37,241 nt of DNA, from assembly GCA_029267445.1 (NCBI GenBank), contig JAJUIU010000036.1, positions 1 through 37,241 on the forward strand, given 5' to 3'. The stretch comes from Rhodospirillaceae bacterium. GTDB taxonomy: Bacteria > Pseudomonadota > Alphaproteobacteria > Azospirillales > Azospirillaceae. The notes beneath the pieces were generated by a model, which saw only the letters and a list, made by a program, of their open reading frames with translations, had not been told where the DNA came from and did no database searches. This document shows positions 1-7,134 of this stretch, one piece after another. How positions within the stretch are numbered: the first letter of the stretch is position 1; every line of letters starts with the position of its first letter. The translations under genes were made by a program, and so were the position numbers.

Positions 1-419
1 ACGGCGTAGTAGGCGAGGAACCGTCCGGTCACGAGGTCCCCCTCCGCCACGTTCCGGTCGACGAAGTCGGCGTCACGCCCGATGGTGTCCGGCTCCATGT
101 ATAGCCACATCCCGACACTGTCGGACGCCGTCAGCGCGAGGCGTCGGATGAGGTCGGCCAGCATGGCCCGATCGTCGCGCCGGTTCGCCACCATCGTCGC
201 GGCCATCTCGGCCAGGCTTTCGGCGGGGCGGGCCTGCTGCTCGAAATATGTCCGGATCTTGCTGAGCTCCCCCTCGGCGAGGTCGCGGCCGTACTCGGTG
301 GCGAACCGGTCGACCACGCCCTCAGCGCCACGCAGCGCCAGCAGCCCCGTCCCGAGCAACACCAGCGCCACCACGGGGAGGATGGTCGCCAGCAGCCGGG
401 CGGTGAGGGAGAGGCGCAT
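1..419 (-). CDS. dCache-type membrane sensor, N-terminal part (cut by window edge)
   Basis: The frame is open from an ATG at 419 to the left edge, giving 140 residues without a stop. It begins with a short basic stretch and a hydrophobic segment (about residues 8-28), followed by an extracytoplasmic region. The section around WLYMEPDTIGRDADFVD resembles the region [18 protein letters not shown] of the chemoreceptor at 1845-3935, so I read it as the start of a dCache sensory domain. The start lies 4 nt after the stop of the receiver gene, which suggests translational coupling, and the Shine-Dalgarno signal is weak. The output domain is outside the window. Two response-regulator genes in the same operon favour a sensor histidine kinase, but a chemoreceptor or diguanylate cyclase cannot be excluded. 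Confidence 0.75.
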   Translation of the reverse strand, partial: MRLSLTARLLATILPVVALVLLGTGLLALRGAEGVVDRFATEYGRDLAEGELSKIRTYFEQQARPAESLAEMAATMVANRRDDRAMLADLIRRLALTASDSVGMWLYMEPDTIGRDADFVDRNVAEGDLVTGRFLAYYA

Positions 420-423
420 GGGC

Positions 424-837
424 TCAGGCGGGCACGCTCTGGGCCGCGCCCGCCCGCGGCGCAGGTCCCGAGGCGGCGACCAGGTCCAGCAGGCCGCGGA
501 TGCTTTCCACCTCGCCCCCGCCCTTGCAGGCCGCCATGTCGGCGCCCAACGCGAGCGCCGCGTTCACATAGGGATTGCGGAGCCCTATGCATCCGCCGGT
601 CAGCAGAAGGATGGGCAGGTGCCCGTGCTGGCGGCGGATCGCGCGGATCAGTTCAAGGCCGTCCATCCCGGCCATGACCAGATCGACGATGATCCCGTCC
701 ACGGGCAGCTCACCCAGAGCCGACAGCGCCGACGGGCCGGAGTCCCGGCTGACGGTTCGGCAGCCATGGCGCTTCAGGACCGTTTCCAGGAACTCCCGGT
801 AATCGGCGCAATCGTCGACGACGAGAATGGTGTGCAT
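424..837 (-). CDS. Stand-alone response-regulator receiver domain protein (CheY-like)
   Basis: This is a 137-residue protein made of a single receiver domain with no output domain. All key residues are visible: the acidic pair D8-D9 (VVDD), phosphoacceptor D52 (IIVDLVMAGMDG), T80 (ILLLTGG) and K105. A Gly/Ala-rich tail follows. The ATG at 837 has a GGAAGGGGG-like ribosome site just upstream, whereas an upstream in-frame ATG at 969 would start in a stretch with no family resemblance and overlap the preceding gene. It is the middle gene of a leftward operon, between a NarL/FixJ-type regulator and a dCache sensor. It may be a phosphate shuttle, phosphate sink or protein-interaction output for that sensor. 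The 128-nt gap upstream carries copies of a GGTATGSGG-like motif. Confidence 0.85.
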   Translation of the reverse strand: MHTILVVDDCADYREFLETVLKRHGCRTVSRDSGPSALSALGELPVDGIIVDLVMAGMDGLELIRAIRRQHGHLPILLLTGGCIGLRNPYVNAALALGADMAACKGGGEVESIRGLLDLVAASGPAPRAGAAQSVPA

Positions 838-965
838 GTCCGGCCCCCTTCCAGCACCGAAAGGCCAGCCTATGCGTTGGGGCGGGTATGCGTGTCGGGT
901 CCGCTGGGATACACCCCGCGTCCAGAGGTATGCGGCACCCCATACCGGCGCGGCGGTGCCAGGCG
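838..965 (-). promoter_or_regulatory. Gap with GGTATG(C/G)G motif copies, possible operator
   Basis: This gap lies between the NarL/FixJ-type regulator gene and the receiver gene. It contains TATGCG at 871-876, GGTATGCG at 885-892, and an imperfect palindrome GGTATGCGG/CACCCCATACC at 927-946. The same sequence family recurs in the divergent promoter at 1702-1732. The arrangement suggests a second promoter, or an operator bound by the regulator encoded in this operon. That link is inference; only the repeats are directly visible. Confidence 0.45.
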
Positions 966-1616
966 TCATGGCCGCAGCAGCCCGAGCTCCTGCGCCTTGA
1001 CCACGGCGTCGGTCCGGTTCTTGGCGTCGAGCTTCTTGAGGATGCGGCGGATGTGGAGCTTCACCGTCACTTCCTGCATGCCGAGGATGCGTCCGATCTC
1101 CTTGTTGCTTCCGCCGCAGCGCAGTTCGCGCAGAACCTCGGACTCACGCTCCGTGAGAAGGCGCGGTCCCCCCTCAGCCGGCTCATCGGCTTCGGCGCCG
1201 CTCCGGTCCAGCAGGCCCATCGCAAGATGCACCGGGATCAGCGTGCCGCCCGCAAGCAGCAGGCGCACGGCCGCGACGAACTGCGCGCGGTTCAGCGTCT
1301 TCGGCAGGAAGCCCACGACACCGGCCGAAAGTGCTGCGAACACCACCTCGGCGTCCTCGGACCCGGTCATCACCGCGACCGGCCCCGTGACGCGCGCCCG
1401 CTGCAGCGCCTCGATACCGGCGCCGCCGCTTTCCGGGCTCGACAGGAACCAATCCATCAGGATCAGGCTGAAGGATTCGCCAGACAAAATAGCTATGGAA
1501 TCTAACGAATCGACGAACTGGACGTGTGTATCTGTTAAATCGCGGGTCAGATAGAGTTCCACCGCGTCCCGGAACGCGGGATGATCGTCGGCGACGAGGA
1601 TGCGCGTGACGTTCAT
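966..1616 (-). CDS. NarL/FixJ-family two-component response regulator
   Basis: The protein has 216 residues. The receiver domain (1-120) has the acidic pair D10-D11, phosphoacceptor D55 (LILMDW), T84 (AVMTGS) and K106 (LPKT). The C-terminal LuxR-type helix-turn-helix (about 150-212) contains TERESEVLRELRCGGSNKEI and the recognition helix region VTVKLHIRRILKKLDAKNRT. This is a full-length, intact transcription factor of the NarL/FixJ class. It is the first gene of the leftward operon with the receiver and the dCache sensor, and is divergent from the chemoreceptor at 1845. Perfect and near-perfect inverted repeats in its promoter could be its own binding sites, which would mean autoregulation and possibly control of the chemoreceptor. 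Confidence 0.92.
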   Translation of the reverse strand: MNVTRILVADDHPAFRDAVELYLTRDLTDTHVQFVDSLDSIAILSGESFSLILMDWFLSSPESGGAGIEALQRARVTGPVAVMTGSEDAEVVFAALSAGVVGFLPKTLNRAQFVAAVRLLLAGGTLIPVHLAMGLLDRSGAEADEPAEGGPRLLTERESEVLRELRCGGSNKEIGRILGMQEVTVKLHIRRILKKLDAKNRTDAVVKAQELGLLRP

Positions 1617-1701
1617 GCCTGTGTTCGTCTTCAGTCACCACGCCCAGGGTCCAGGTTTCATTTTGTCCGCAAAGTCCGCGCGCCGCCATGAAAAAGAGCG
1701 C

Positions 1702-1732
1702 GGTATGGGGCGACCCCATACCACCGCATACT
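1702..1732. promoter_or_regulatory. Palindromic operator candidate in divergent promoter
   Basis: A perfect 9-bp inverted repeat, GGTATGGGG and CCCCATACC separated by CGA, lies at 1702-1722. A further copy, CCGCATACT, follows at 1724-1732. It sits 86 nt upstream of the response-regulator start (1616) and 122 nt upstream of the chemoreceptor start (1845). Related half-sites occur at 871-946 in the same operon. A dimeric regulator site is likely. There is no T-run and the element is in a divergent gap, so it does not look like a terminator. Confidence 0.6.
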
Positions 1733-1844
1733 CCTGGACCAGCGGGCTGACCGGCTGGACCTGGGACATCCCACCCCCTTTTGGCGGAACGTCCGCCGCG
1801 CGACCGATCCGGGCGACCGGATCCGCGAAAAGGGGGAGGGAACC

Positions 1845-3935
1845 ATGCTTAAGCGACTGACGGTCGGCCTGAAACTGACGATCGCGGCCGGCGCGGCCAT
1901 CAGCGTCCTGCTGGGAGCCGGCGCCTGGCTGGTGACGCGGGAGGCCGGCGGAACCGCGCGCACGCTTGGCCATGCCTATGGCGACGCGCTGGCACAGGGC
2001 GCCATCGTTTCGGTCGATGGGCGGTTCACCCAGCTGGCGAAGATCACGGCCACGCTCGCCGAGACCATCAACGGGGCCCATGCCGCCGGTCTGCGCGACA
2101 GGGGGAGCGTGGTCGAGATGCTCCGCCGGTCCATGAACGCCTCCCCACAGATCCTGGCGGCCTGGATCATGGTGGAGCAGAACGCCTTCGATGGGCGGGA
2201 CGCGGCCTTCGTGGGCGACAGCGCCACCGGAGCCTCCGAGTCCGGCCGGTTCGCGCCCTACCTGTCGCGCGGGGCCGACGGCGGCATCGTGGTCGAGACC
2301 ATCGAGAGCGACGCGGAGTACCAGGAGCCGTTCTATCGCGACAGCTTCGCCTCGGGACGGCCGGCCCTGCTGGAGCCCTACACCTACGACGTCCAGGGCA
2401 CCGATGTGCTGATGACCACGATCTCCTTCCCGTTCCTCGCGGACGGGCGCGTGGCGGGCGTCGTCGGCATCGACATCGCGCTGGACAGTCTCGGTCGCGA
2501 ACTGGCCGCCATCCGGCCTTTCGGCGTCGGGCGCACCACGCTGCTGTCGGCGGATGGGAACTGGGTGGTCCATGCCGACACGGCCGCGATCGCGGCGCCC
2601 TATGCCGACGCGCGGGCGGCGGACGTGCTGACGGCGGTCCGGGCGGGCCGCGCGCTCGAGTTCCTGCATGAGGATCGCACGGGCGGCGCCGATCCGGTCA
2701 CCGTCGAGCGTACCGTCCATCCCATCGCGATCGAGGAGCTGGGGGCGACCTGGGCGCTCGTCATGGACGTGCCGGTATCGGCGATCGAGGCGCCGGCCGC
2801 CGACCTCGCGGCAAAGCTCGCCATCGGTGGGATCGCGGTGACCCTGCTGACCCTGGGCGCGCTGTTCGCCGCCTCCGTCTTCATCGTGCGCCGTCCGCTG
2901 ACCGCCGTCTGCGTGGAGGTGGCGCGGCTGCAGGCGGGCGATTACGTCACCGCCGTCGACGGCACCGGCGCCGGGGACGAGATCGGCCGGATCGCCCGCG
3001 CGCTCGACGAGTTCCGCCTGGGCCTCGCGGAGGCCGAGCGGCTGAAGGCCGAGCAGGTCGCGGCGGAGGCCCGGGCCGGAGAGGAGCGCCGGCGCATGCT
3101 GTTCGACCTCGCCGACAAGTTCGACGGCGAGGTGCGGGACGTGCTGGAGGCGGTCGCGAGCAGCGTCACCGAGCTGCGGGCCAGTGCCGCCGCCATGAAC
3201 GGCATCGCCGAGGAGACGCAGTCCCAAAGCGCGAACGTGGCCGCCGCGACCACGCAGGCGTCCGCCAACGTGGCGACCGTCGCCGCCGCAGCGGAGGAGC
3301 TGACGGCCACGATCAAGGAGATCGCCCGTCAGGCCGAAGGCGCCCGCGGTACCGCCGGAGATGCGGTGGCGGCCGCCGAGGAGACGGATCGGCTGATGCA
3401 GGACATGGACGCCGCCGCCCGCGAGATCGGGACCGTCGTGAACCTGATCCAGACGATCGCAGGCCAGACCAACCTGCTGGCGCTGAACGCCACCATCGAG
3501 GCCGCCCGTGCCGGGGAGGCGGGCAAGGGTTTCGCCGTCGTCGCCAGCGAGGTCAAGAACCTTGCGAGCCAGACCGGCAAGGCGACGGAGGAGATCGGCG
3601 GCCAGGTGCAGCGGCTGCAGGCCGCCGCCTCCACGGCCGTCGCCGCCGTCGCGCGCATCCGCGACGTCATCGGCGCGGTCAGTGGCGCCGCCGGTTCCAT
3701 CGCCGACGCGGTGGACAGCCAGCAGAAGGCGACAGAGGAGATCGTCCAGAACGTGCAGCAGGCCGCCCACGGCACGGGGCAGGTGGCCCAGGCGATCGAA
3801 CTGGTCAGCCAGGCGGCCGGGGAGACCTCCGGCAGCGCGGGCGAGGTGCTGAAGACGTCCGACCTGCTGGCCAGGGAAGCCGACAGCCTGAAGTCCTCGA
3901 TCGAGGCGTTCGTTGGGCGCTTGCGGGCGAGCTGA
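1845..3935 (+). CDS. Methyl-accepting chemotaxis protein with dCache sensor domain
   Basis: This is a 696-residue transmembrane chemoreceptor. TM1 is at about 8-30, a periplasmic dCache domain at 35-320, TM2 at about 325-348, HAMP at 349-401, and the methyl-accepting signalling coiled coil at 420-690. The hairpin tip is canonical ([20 protein letters not shown], about 541-560). The sensor part has typical dCache features such as [22 protein letters not shown] and [11 protein letters not shown] see no C-terminal NWETF-type pentapeptide for CheR/CheB tethering. The ATG at 1845 has a GGGGGAGGG ribosome site. The sensor half resembles the truncated sensor at 1-419, so the two divergent systems may sense related ligands. 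The ligand itself cannot be told from the sequence. Confidence 0.93.
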   Translation: MLKRLTVGLKLTIAAGAAISVLLGAGAWLVTREAGGTARTLGHAYGDALAQGAIVSVDGRFTQLAKITATLAETINGAHAAGLRDRGSVVEMLRRSMNASPQILAAWIMVEQNAFDGRDAAFVGDSATGASESGRFAPYLSRGADGGIVVETIESDAEYQEPFYRDSFASGRPALLEPYTYDVQGTDVLMTTISFPFLADGRVAGVVGIDIALDSLGRELAAIRPFGVGRTTLLSADGNWVVHADTAAIAAPYADARAADVLTAVRAGRALEFLHEDRTGGADPVTVERTVHPIAIEELGATWALVMDVPVSAIEAPAADLAAKLAIGGIAVTLLTLGALFAASVFIVRRPLTAVCVEVARLQAGDYVTAVDGTGAGDEIGRIARALDEFRLGLAEAERLKAEQVAAEARAGEERRRMLFDLADKFDGEVRDVLEAVASSVTELRASAAAMNGIAEETQSQSANVAAATTQASANVATVAAAAEELTATIKEIARQAEGARGTAGDAVAAAEETDRLMQDMDAAAREIGTVVNLIQTIAGQTNLLALNATIEAARAGEAGKGFAVVASEVKNLASQTGKATEEIGGQVQRLQAAASTAVAAVARIRDVIGAVSGAAGSIADAVDSQQKATEEIVQNVQQAAHGTGQVAQAIELVSQAAGETSGSAGEVLKTSDLLAREADSLKSSIEAFVGRLRAS

Positions 3936-3975
3936 ACAGGCGTTGCCGGCCAAGCGGCCGATCCCGCCATCGTTC

Positions 3976-4014
3976 ACCGCCCGGTCTTCAGGCAGACTGT
4001 CGTCGCCGGGCGGT
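3976..4014 (+). terminator. Possible terminator after the chemoreceptor gene
   Basis: Inverted repeat ACCGCCCGG (3976-3984) and CCGGGCGGT (4006-4014) has a 21-nt spacer and a short TTT at the end. It lies 40 nt after the MCP stop and 60 nt before the protease start. The large loop and short T-run make it a weak candidate. Confidence 0.35.
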
Positions 4015-4074
4015 TTAGGATGGCCCGCCGCGGGACCGGGCACCGCCGGTGCACCCTGGAGAGGATCGACGACC

Positions 4075-4842
4075 ATGTGCCGCGCACCGCATCTGCACAG
4101 GCGAAGGATGCTGACCGGGGCTGCCGGTATCGCGGCCATGACGGCCCTCGGCGGCTGCGGGGAGGAACCGTGGCTGAACCTCGTGCCAGACGAGACCGTG
4201 CGGGAGATGGGGGTGAAGGCCTGGCAGGAGATCCGGGCCAAGGTGCCGGCATCCCGCGATGTGGGACTGCAGGCCGCCCTGGACCGGGTGGCGACACGCC
4301 TGCTGACGGCGGCGGGGGAGGACCCCCGGAGCTGGGAGGTGGCCGTGCTGGCCAGCCCGGATGTGAACGCCTTCGCCTTGCCGGGCAACAAGATCGGCGT
4401 GTTCGAAGGCATGTTCCAGGTGGCGGGCAACATGGCCCAGCTGGCCGCCGTGGTGGGCCACGAGATCGGGCACGTGCGGGCGGAGCACGGCCAGGAGCGG
4501 ATGAACGCGCAACTCGCCAAGGAATGGGGGCTGCGGCTCGTCTCCCTGCTGCTTCAGATCGGGGATGTGGAGTATGCCGCCGACATCGCGGCGGCCCTCG
4601 GGCTTGGGCTGGAGTACGGGCTGGTGCGCCCGTATTCGCGGCGGCAGGAGCTGGAGGCTGATCGGCTCGGCCTCGTCGCCATGGCCGCTGCCGGTTTCGA
4701 CCCGGCCGAGGCGGCGGCGCTGTGGCGGCGGATGGAGGCGGCGGGCGGCCCGCGCGTGCCGGATTTCCTGGCGACGCATCCCGCACCGGCGGCCCGGATC
4801 GAGGCGATCGAGGCCATGCTGCCGGAGCTGCGCCGGATGTGA
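4075..4842 (+). CDS. M48-family zinc metalloprotease, predicted lipoprotein
   Basis: The protein has 255 residues from the ATG at 4075, which is preceded by GGAGAGGA. The N-terminus carries basic residues, a hydrophobic stretch and a lipobox-like ALGGC (Cys28), predicting export and lipid anchoring. The protease domain has the zinc motif HEIGH (H129, E130, H133) and a downstream ligand candidate E194 in QELEADRLG, the pattern of M48 (HtpX/BepA/Oma1-like) peptidases. FALPGNKIGVFEGMF is also typical of the family. It probably works at the periplasmic face of the outer or inner membrane in envelope protein quality control. It has no TPR tail, so it is shorter than BepA and closer to LoiP/YcaL-type proteins. 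An upstream in-frame ATG (3913) lies inside the MCP gene and is unlikely to be used. Confidence 0.88.
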   Translation: MCRAPHLHRRRMLTGAAGIAAMTALGGCGEEPWLNLVPDETVREMGVKAWQEIRAKVPASRDVGLQAALDRVATRLLTAAGEDPRSWEVAVLASPDVNAFALPGNKIGVFEGMFQVAGNMAQLAAVVGHEIGHVRAEHGQERMNAQLAKEWGLRLVSLLLQIGDVEYAADIAAALGLGLEYGLVRPYSRRQELEADRLGLVAMAAAGFDPAEAAALWRRMEAAGGPRVPDFLATHPAPAARIEAIEAMLPELRRM

Positions 4843-4894
4843 TCCGGACGCCTTGCCGCGTGCTGACCCGCTGCGCATGCTGGGGTTCCGGCGC

Positions 4895-5737
4895 CTAGTG
4901 CGAGAACAGGATCGGCACGGGCGGTGCCGCCAGCAGGGTGCGCGTGGCGCCGCCCAGGATGAAATCCCGCAGGCGCGAATGCCCGTAAGCGCCCATGACG
5001 AGCAGGCCGGCTCCGTGACGCCTAGCATATTCGCCGAGCGCCGTCCCGGCGGAGCGGCCGCCGGCCTCCTCCGTGTCGAAGACGGGCTCGATGCCGTGGT
5101 GCGCGAGATGCGTGGCGAGCTCGGCGGTGCCGCCGCCATCGACCCCCGCCTTCTCCCCGACCACGCTGACGACCCGCACCTCCATGGCCGTCTTCAGCAG
5201 GGGGAGTGCGTCGGCCAGGGCCCTTGCGGCGTGACGGCCGCCGTCCCAGGCGACGACGACGCGGCCGGGATCGGCCGTCTCCCCCTCCCCGGATTCCGGG
5301 ACGACCAGGGTTGGCCGGCCCGTTCCGAACAGCACGTTCTCGGCGATGAAGTGCAGATAGCCCCGGCCTTGCGCCATCGGCAGGATGGTCAGGTCGTGGC
5401 AGCGGGCCTGCCGGATCGTCGCCTCCCCGGCGGACCCTTCGTGGCATTTGAAAGCCAGCAGTCGCAGGGGAAGGGCGGTCTCCCGGCAGGCGGCCTCCAG
5501 ATCGGCGGTCAGGGCGTCGGCCTGGGCCGCGCTCCGTTTCCGCGCCTCCGACACCAGGGCGTCCAGGTCCAGGAGCTTGACCGCGAGCGGGTTCGCCGGG
5601 CGGCCGAGTTCGATGTCGACCCGCAGCGCCGTCACCTGCCGCGCCATGCGTCCGGCCAAGGCGGCGGCACGCCGGAGCGCAGCCTGCGACGTCGCTTCGG
5701 GATAGCTGAACAGCGGAATCAGACAATCCATGTACAT
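4895..5737 (-). CDS. Universal stress protein, two tandem UspA domains
   Basis: This 280-residue cytoplasmic protein begins MYMDCLIPLFSYPEA. The N-terminal UspA-like half (about 1-145) is degenerate. The C-terminal half (about 150-280) carries the ATP-binding signature GAYGHSRLRDFILGGATRT, close to the consensus G-x2-G-x9-G-[ST]. A GGAGG lies 5 nt upstream of the ATG at 5737 and 11 nt upstream of the second ATG at 5731, so either start is possible. The family acts in stress survival, and the single-chain tandem form probably replaces a homodimer. Its stop is 53 nt from the convergent M48 protease gene. Confidence 0.88.
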   Translation of the reverse strand: MYMDCLIPLFSYPEATSQAALRRAAALAGRMARQVTALRVDIELGRPANPLAVKLLDLDALVSEARKRSAAQADALTADLEAACRETALPLRLLAFKCHEGSAGEATIRQARCHDLTILPMAQGRGYLHFIAENVLFGTGRPTLVVPESGEGETADPGRVVVAWDGGRHAARALADALPLLKTAMEVRVVSVVGEKAGVDGGGTAELATHLAHHGIEPVFDTEEAGGRSAGTALGEYARRHGAGLLVMGAYGHSRLRDFILGGATRTLLAAPPVPILFSH

Positions 5738-5854
5738 CGCGTCCTCCACACCCGGTCTTCCCGGCGATCCTTCACAACCGGGATGTGGGGATGGACCCGG
5801 CCTCCACAAGGGAAGCCAGGGCGCGCGTTCCTTGGGAAAACGGCGACCCGCCCG

Positions 5855-6892
5855 TCAGCGCGGTTCGAAGATCTCCGCGAGGTTGCCATCCGGGCTGCGC
5901 ACGGCGAAAGCCCGGACTTTTCCGTAGGGCGGTATCTCCAGGTCGCGCGGTTCGGACCAGAGCGGGATGCCGGCGGCCCGCACGGCCTTCAGCCGCGCCT
6001 CAAGGTCGGTGACCGGAAACCGCAGCATCAGAATGCCGATGTTCGGCGGAACGGCCCGTTCGGAGAAGTCGCTGCCGACGATGCCGGGGAAGGCCATCAC
6101 CTCAACCCGGCCCCGCTCGCTCTTCTGGAGCCAGAGGATGCCGTAGCGGCGGGGCACCTCGGTGGCGAGGTTGTGGGGGACGGCGAAGTTGGTCGCGCGC
6201 GGCTCCGGGTCGATGTAATCCCCATTGCCGAAGACCTCGAAGCCCAGGGCGGCCTCGTAGAAGGCGCGGGCGGCGTCCCGGTCCTTCACCATCTGCATGG
6301 AGTTGAAGGGTGCGGACAGCTTCGTGATGGTGTCCCAGCCGACCAGCGGCGGGTTCACGCGCTCATAGACGGCCAGGTTCACCCCGTCGGGCCCGCGCAG
6401 CACGATGTTGCGCACGATGACGGGCGGGAAGTCGAAGCGATAGGGCTCGCTCCAGGCGCCGTAACCCAGCGCCAGGGTGCGTGAGAGGGCGGAGTCGAGG
6501 TCGAAGGTGCGGACCATCAGGCTGAAGATGCCGCCGGTGTCCCAGGGCAGGGCCGTCGCCCGGATATGCCGTTGTGGCACGCCCGTGAAGCGGACCAGAC
6601 GGACCAGCCCCCAGTCGTCGCCAGGGTTGCCCATCAGCACCTGCTCCCCGCCCGCCTCGGGACCGAGCTTCCAGTGGTCGAGCTGCGCGCGAGAAAGCGG
6701 CCCGCGCTCCCGCACCCGCCAGCCCGCGACCTCTGTCAGGAAGGCGATCATGCGGTCCAGATCCGACACGCTGACCACCGCTTCCGACCAGCCGGCGTCG
6801 GCGGCGGGGCGCAGCCTGGACTCGGCCGTGGCTGCGGTCATGGGCATGAGGACAAGAGCCACGAGCGTGAGGACATGCGCCAGACGCCCCAT
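5855..6892 (-). CDS. Exported two-domain VOC (glyoxalase/dioxygenase fold) protein
   Basis: The protein has 345 residues from the ATG at 6892, which has a strong AGGGGAGG ribosome site. Residues 1-24 form a signal peptide (LAHVLTLVALVLMPMTAATA). Two VOC modules follow at about 30-170 and 195-345. They are recognisable by paired beta-alpha-beta segments such as VVSVSDLDRMIAFLTEVAGW and VKDRDAARAFYEAALGFEVFG, and by ending strands GPDGVNLAVYERV and SPDGNLAEIFEPR. The terminal Glu residues are positioned like VOC metal ligands. VOC enzymes are usually cytoplasmic (glyoxalases, extradiol dioxygenases, resistance proteins), so export is unusual. It is divergent from a TonB-dependent receptor, which suggests a role on an imported ligand. 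The reaction cannot be named. Confidence 0.85.
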   Translation of the reverse strand: MGRLAHVLTLVALVLMPMTAATAESRLRPAADAGWSEAVVSVSDLDRMIAFLTEVAGWRVRERGPLSRAQLDHWKLGPEAGGEQVLMGNPGDDWGLVRLVRFTGVPQRHIRATALPWDTGGIFSLMVRTFDLDSALSRTLALGYGAWSEPYRFDFPPVIVRNIVLRGPDGVNLAVYERVNPPLVGWDTITKLSAPFNSMQMVKDRDAARAFYEAALGFEVFGNGDYIDPEPRATNFAVPHNLATEVPRRYGILWLQKSERGRVEVMAFPGIVGSDFSERAVPPNIGILMLRFPVTDLEARLKAVRAAGIPLWSEPRDLEIPPYGKVRAFAVRSPDGNLAEIFEPR

Positions 6893-7134
6893 GAGAGACC
6901 TCCCCTTAGCCGGCGAACCGGCGATCCACATGTGTCACGGCCGCCACACCGGGCGGCGGATGGTGCCTGCCACCGTATGCCATGGAAACTCGGCCTGGAA
7001 AGAGTTGATTTAATATTATGTCATTATGCATTCCCGGATTCCGGCAGGTTTCCGGCACAAGGGGTTCCGGCGACGGACCGGCGATCCCACGAACAGGCAG
7101 GCCAGCAGCATCTCACGAAGGGAGAACCAGAAGA
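6893..7134. promoter_or_regulatory. Divergent promoter region, AT-rich core
   Basis: This 242-nt gap separates the VOC gene (minus) from the TonB receptor gene (plus). An unusually AT-rich island at 7001-7030 contains a direct repeat ATTATG-TC-ATTATG (7015-7028), plausibly a promoter core or regulator site. I do not find a good Fur, FNR or Irr match there. The receptor start at 7135 is preceded by GAAGGGAGAACCAGAAGA. Confidence 0.4.

Noticed and set aside
82-1554. Plus-strand open frame opposite the two-component operon
   Set aside because: The minus strand encodes a receiver and a NarL/FixJ-type regulator with all key residues. The plus frame is Arg/Ser/Pro-rich noise.
1635-4520. Long minus-strand open frame (961 codons) opposite the chemoreceptor and protease
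   Set aside because: It is antisense to two genes with clear domains. Its translation is low-complexity Arg/Gly/His/Asp sequence typical of GC-rich shadow frames.
7004-7017. TTGAT at the receptor promoter as an FNR half-site
   Set aside because: The second half ATCAA is missing (TATTA at that spacing), so it does not match the palindromic consensus.
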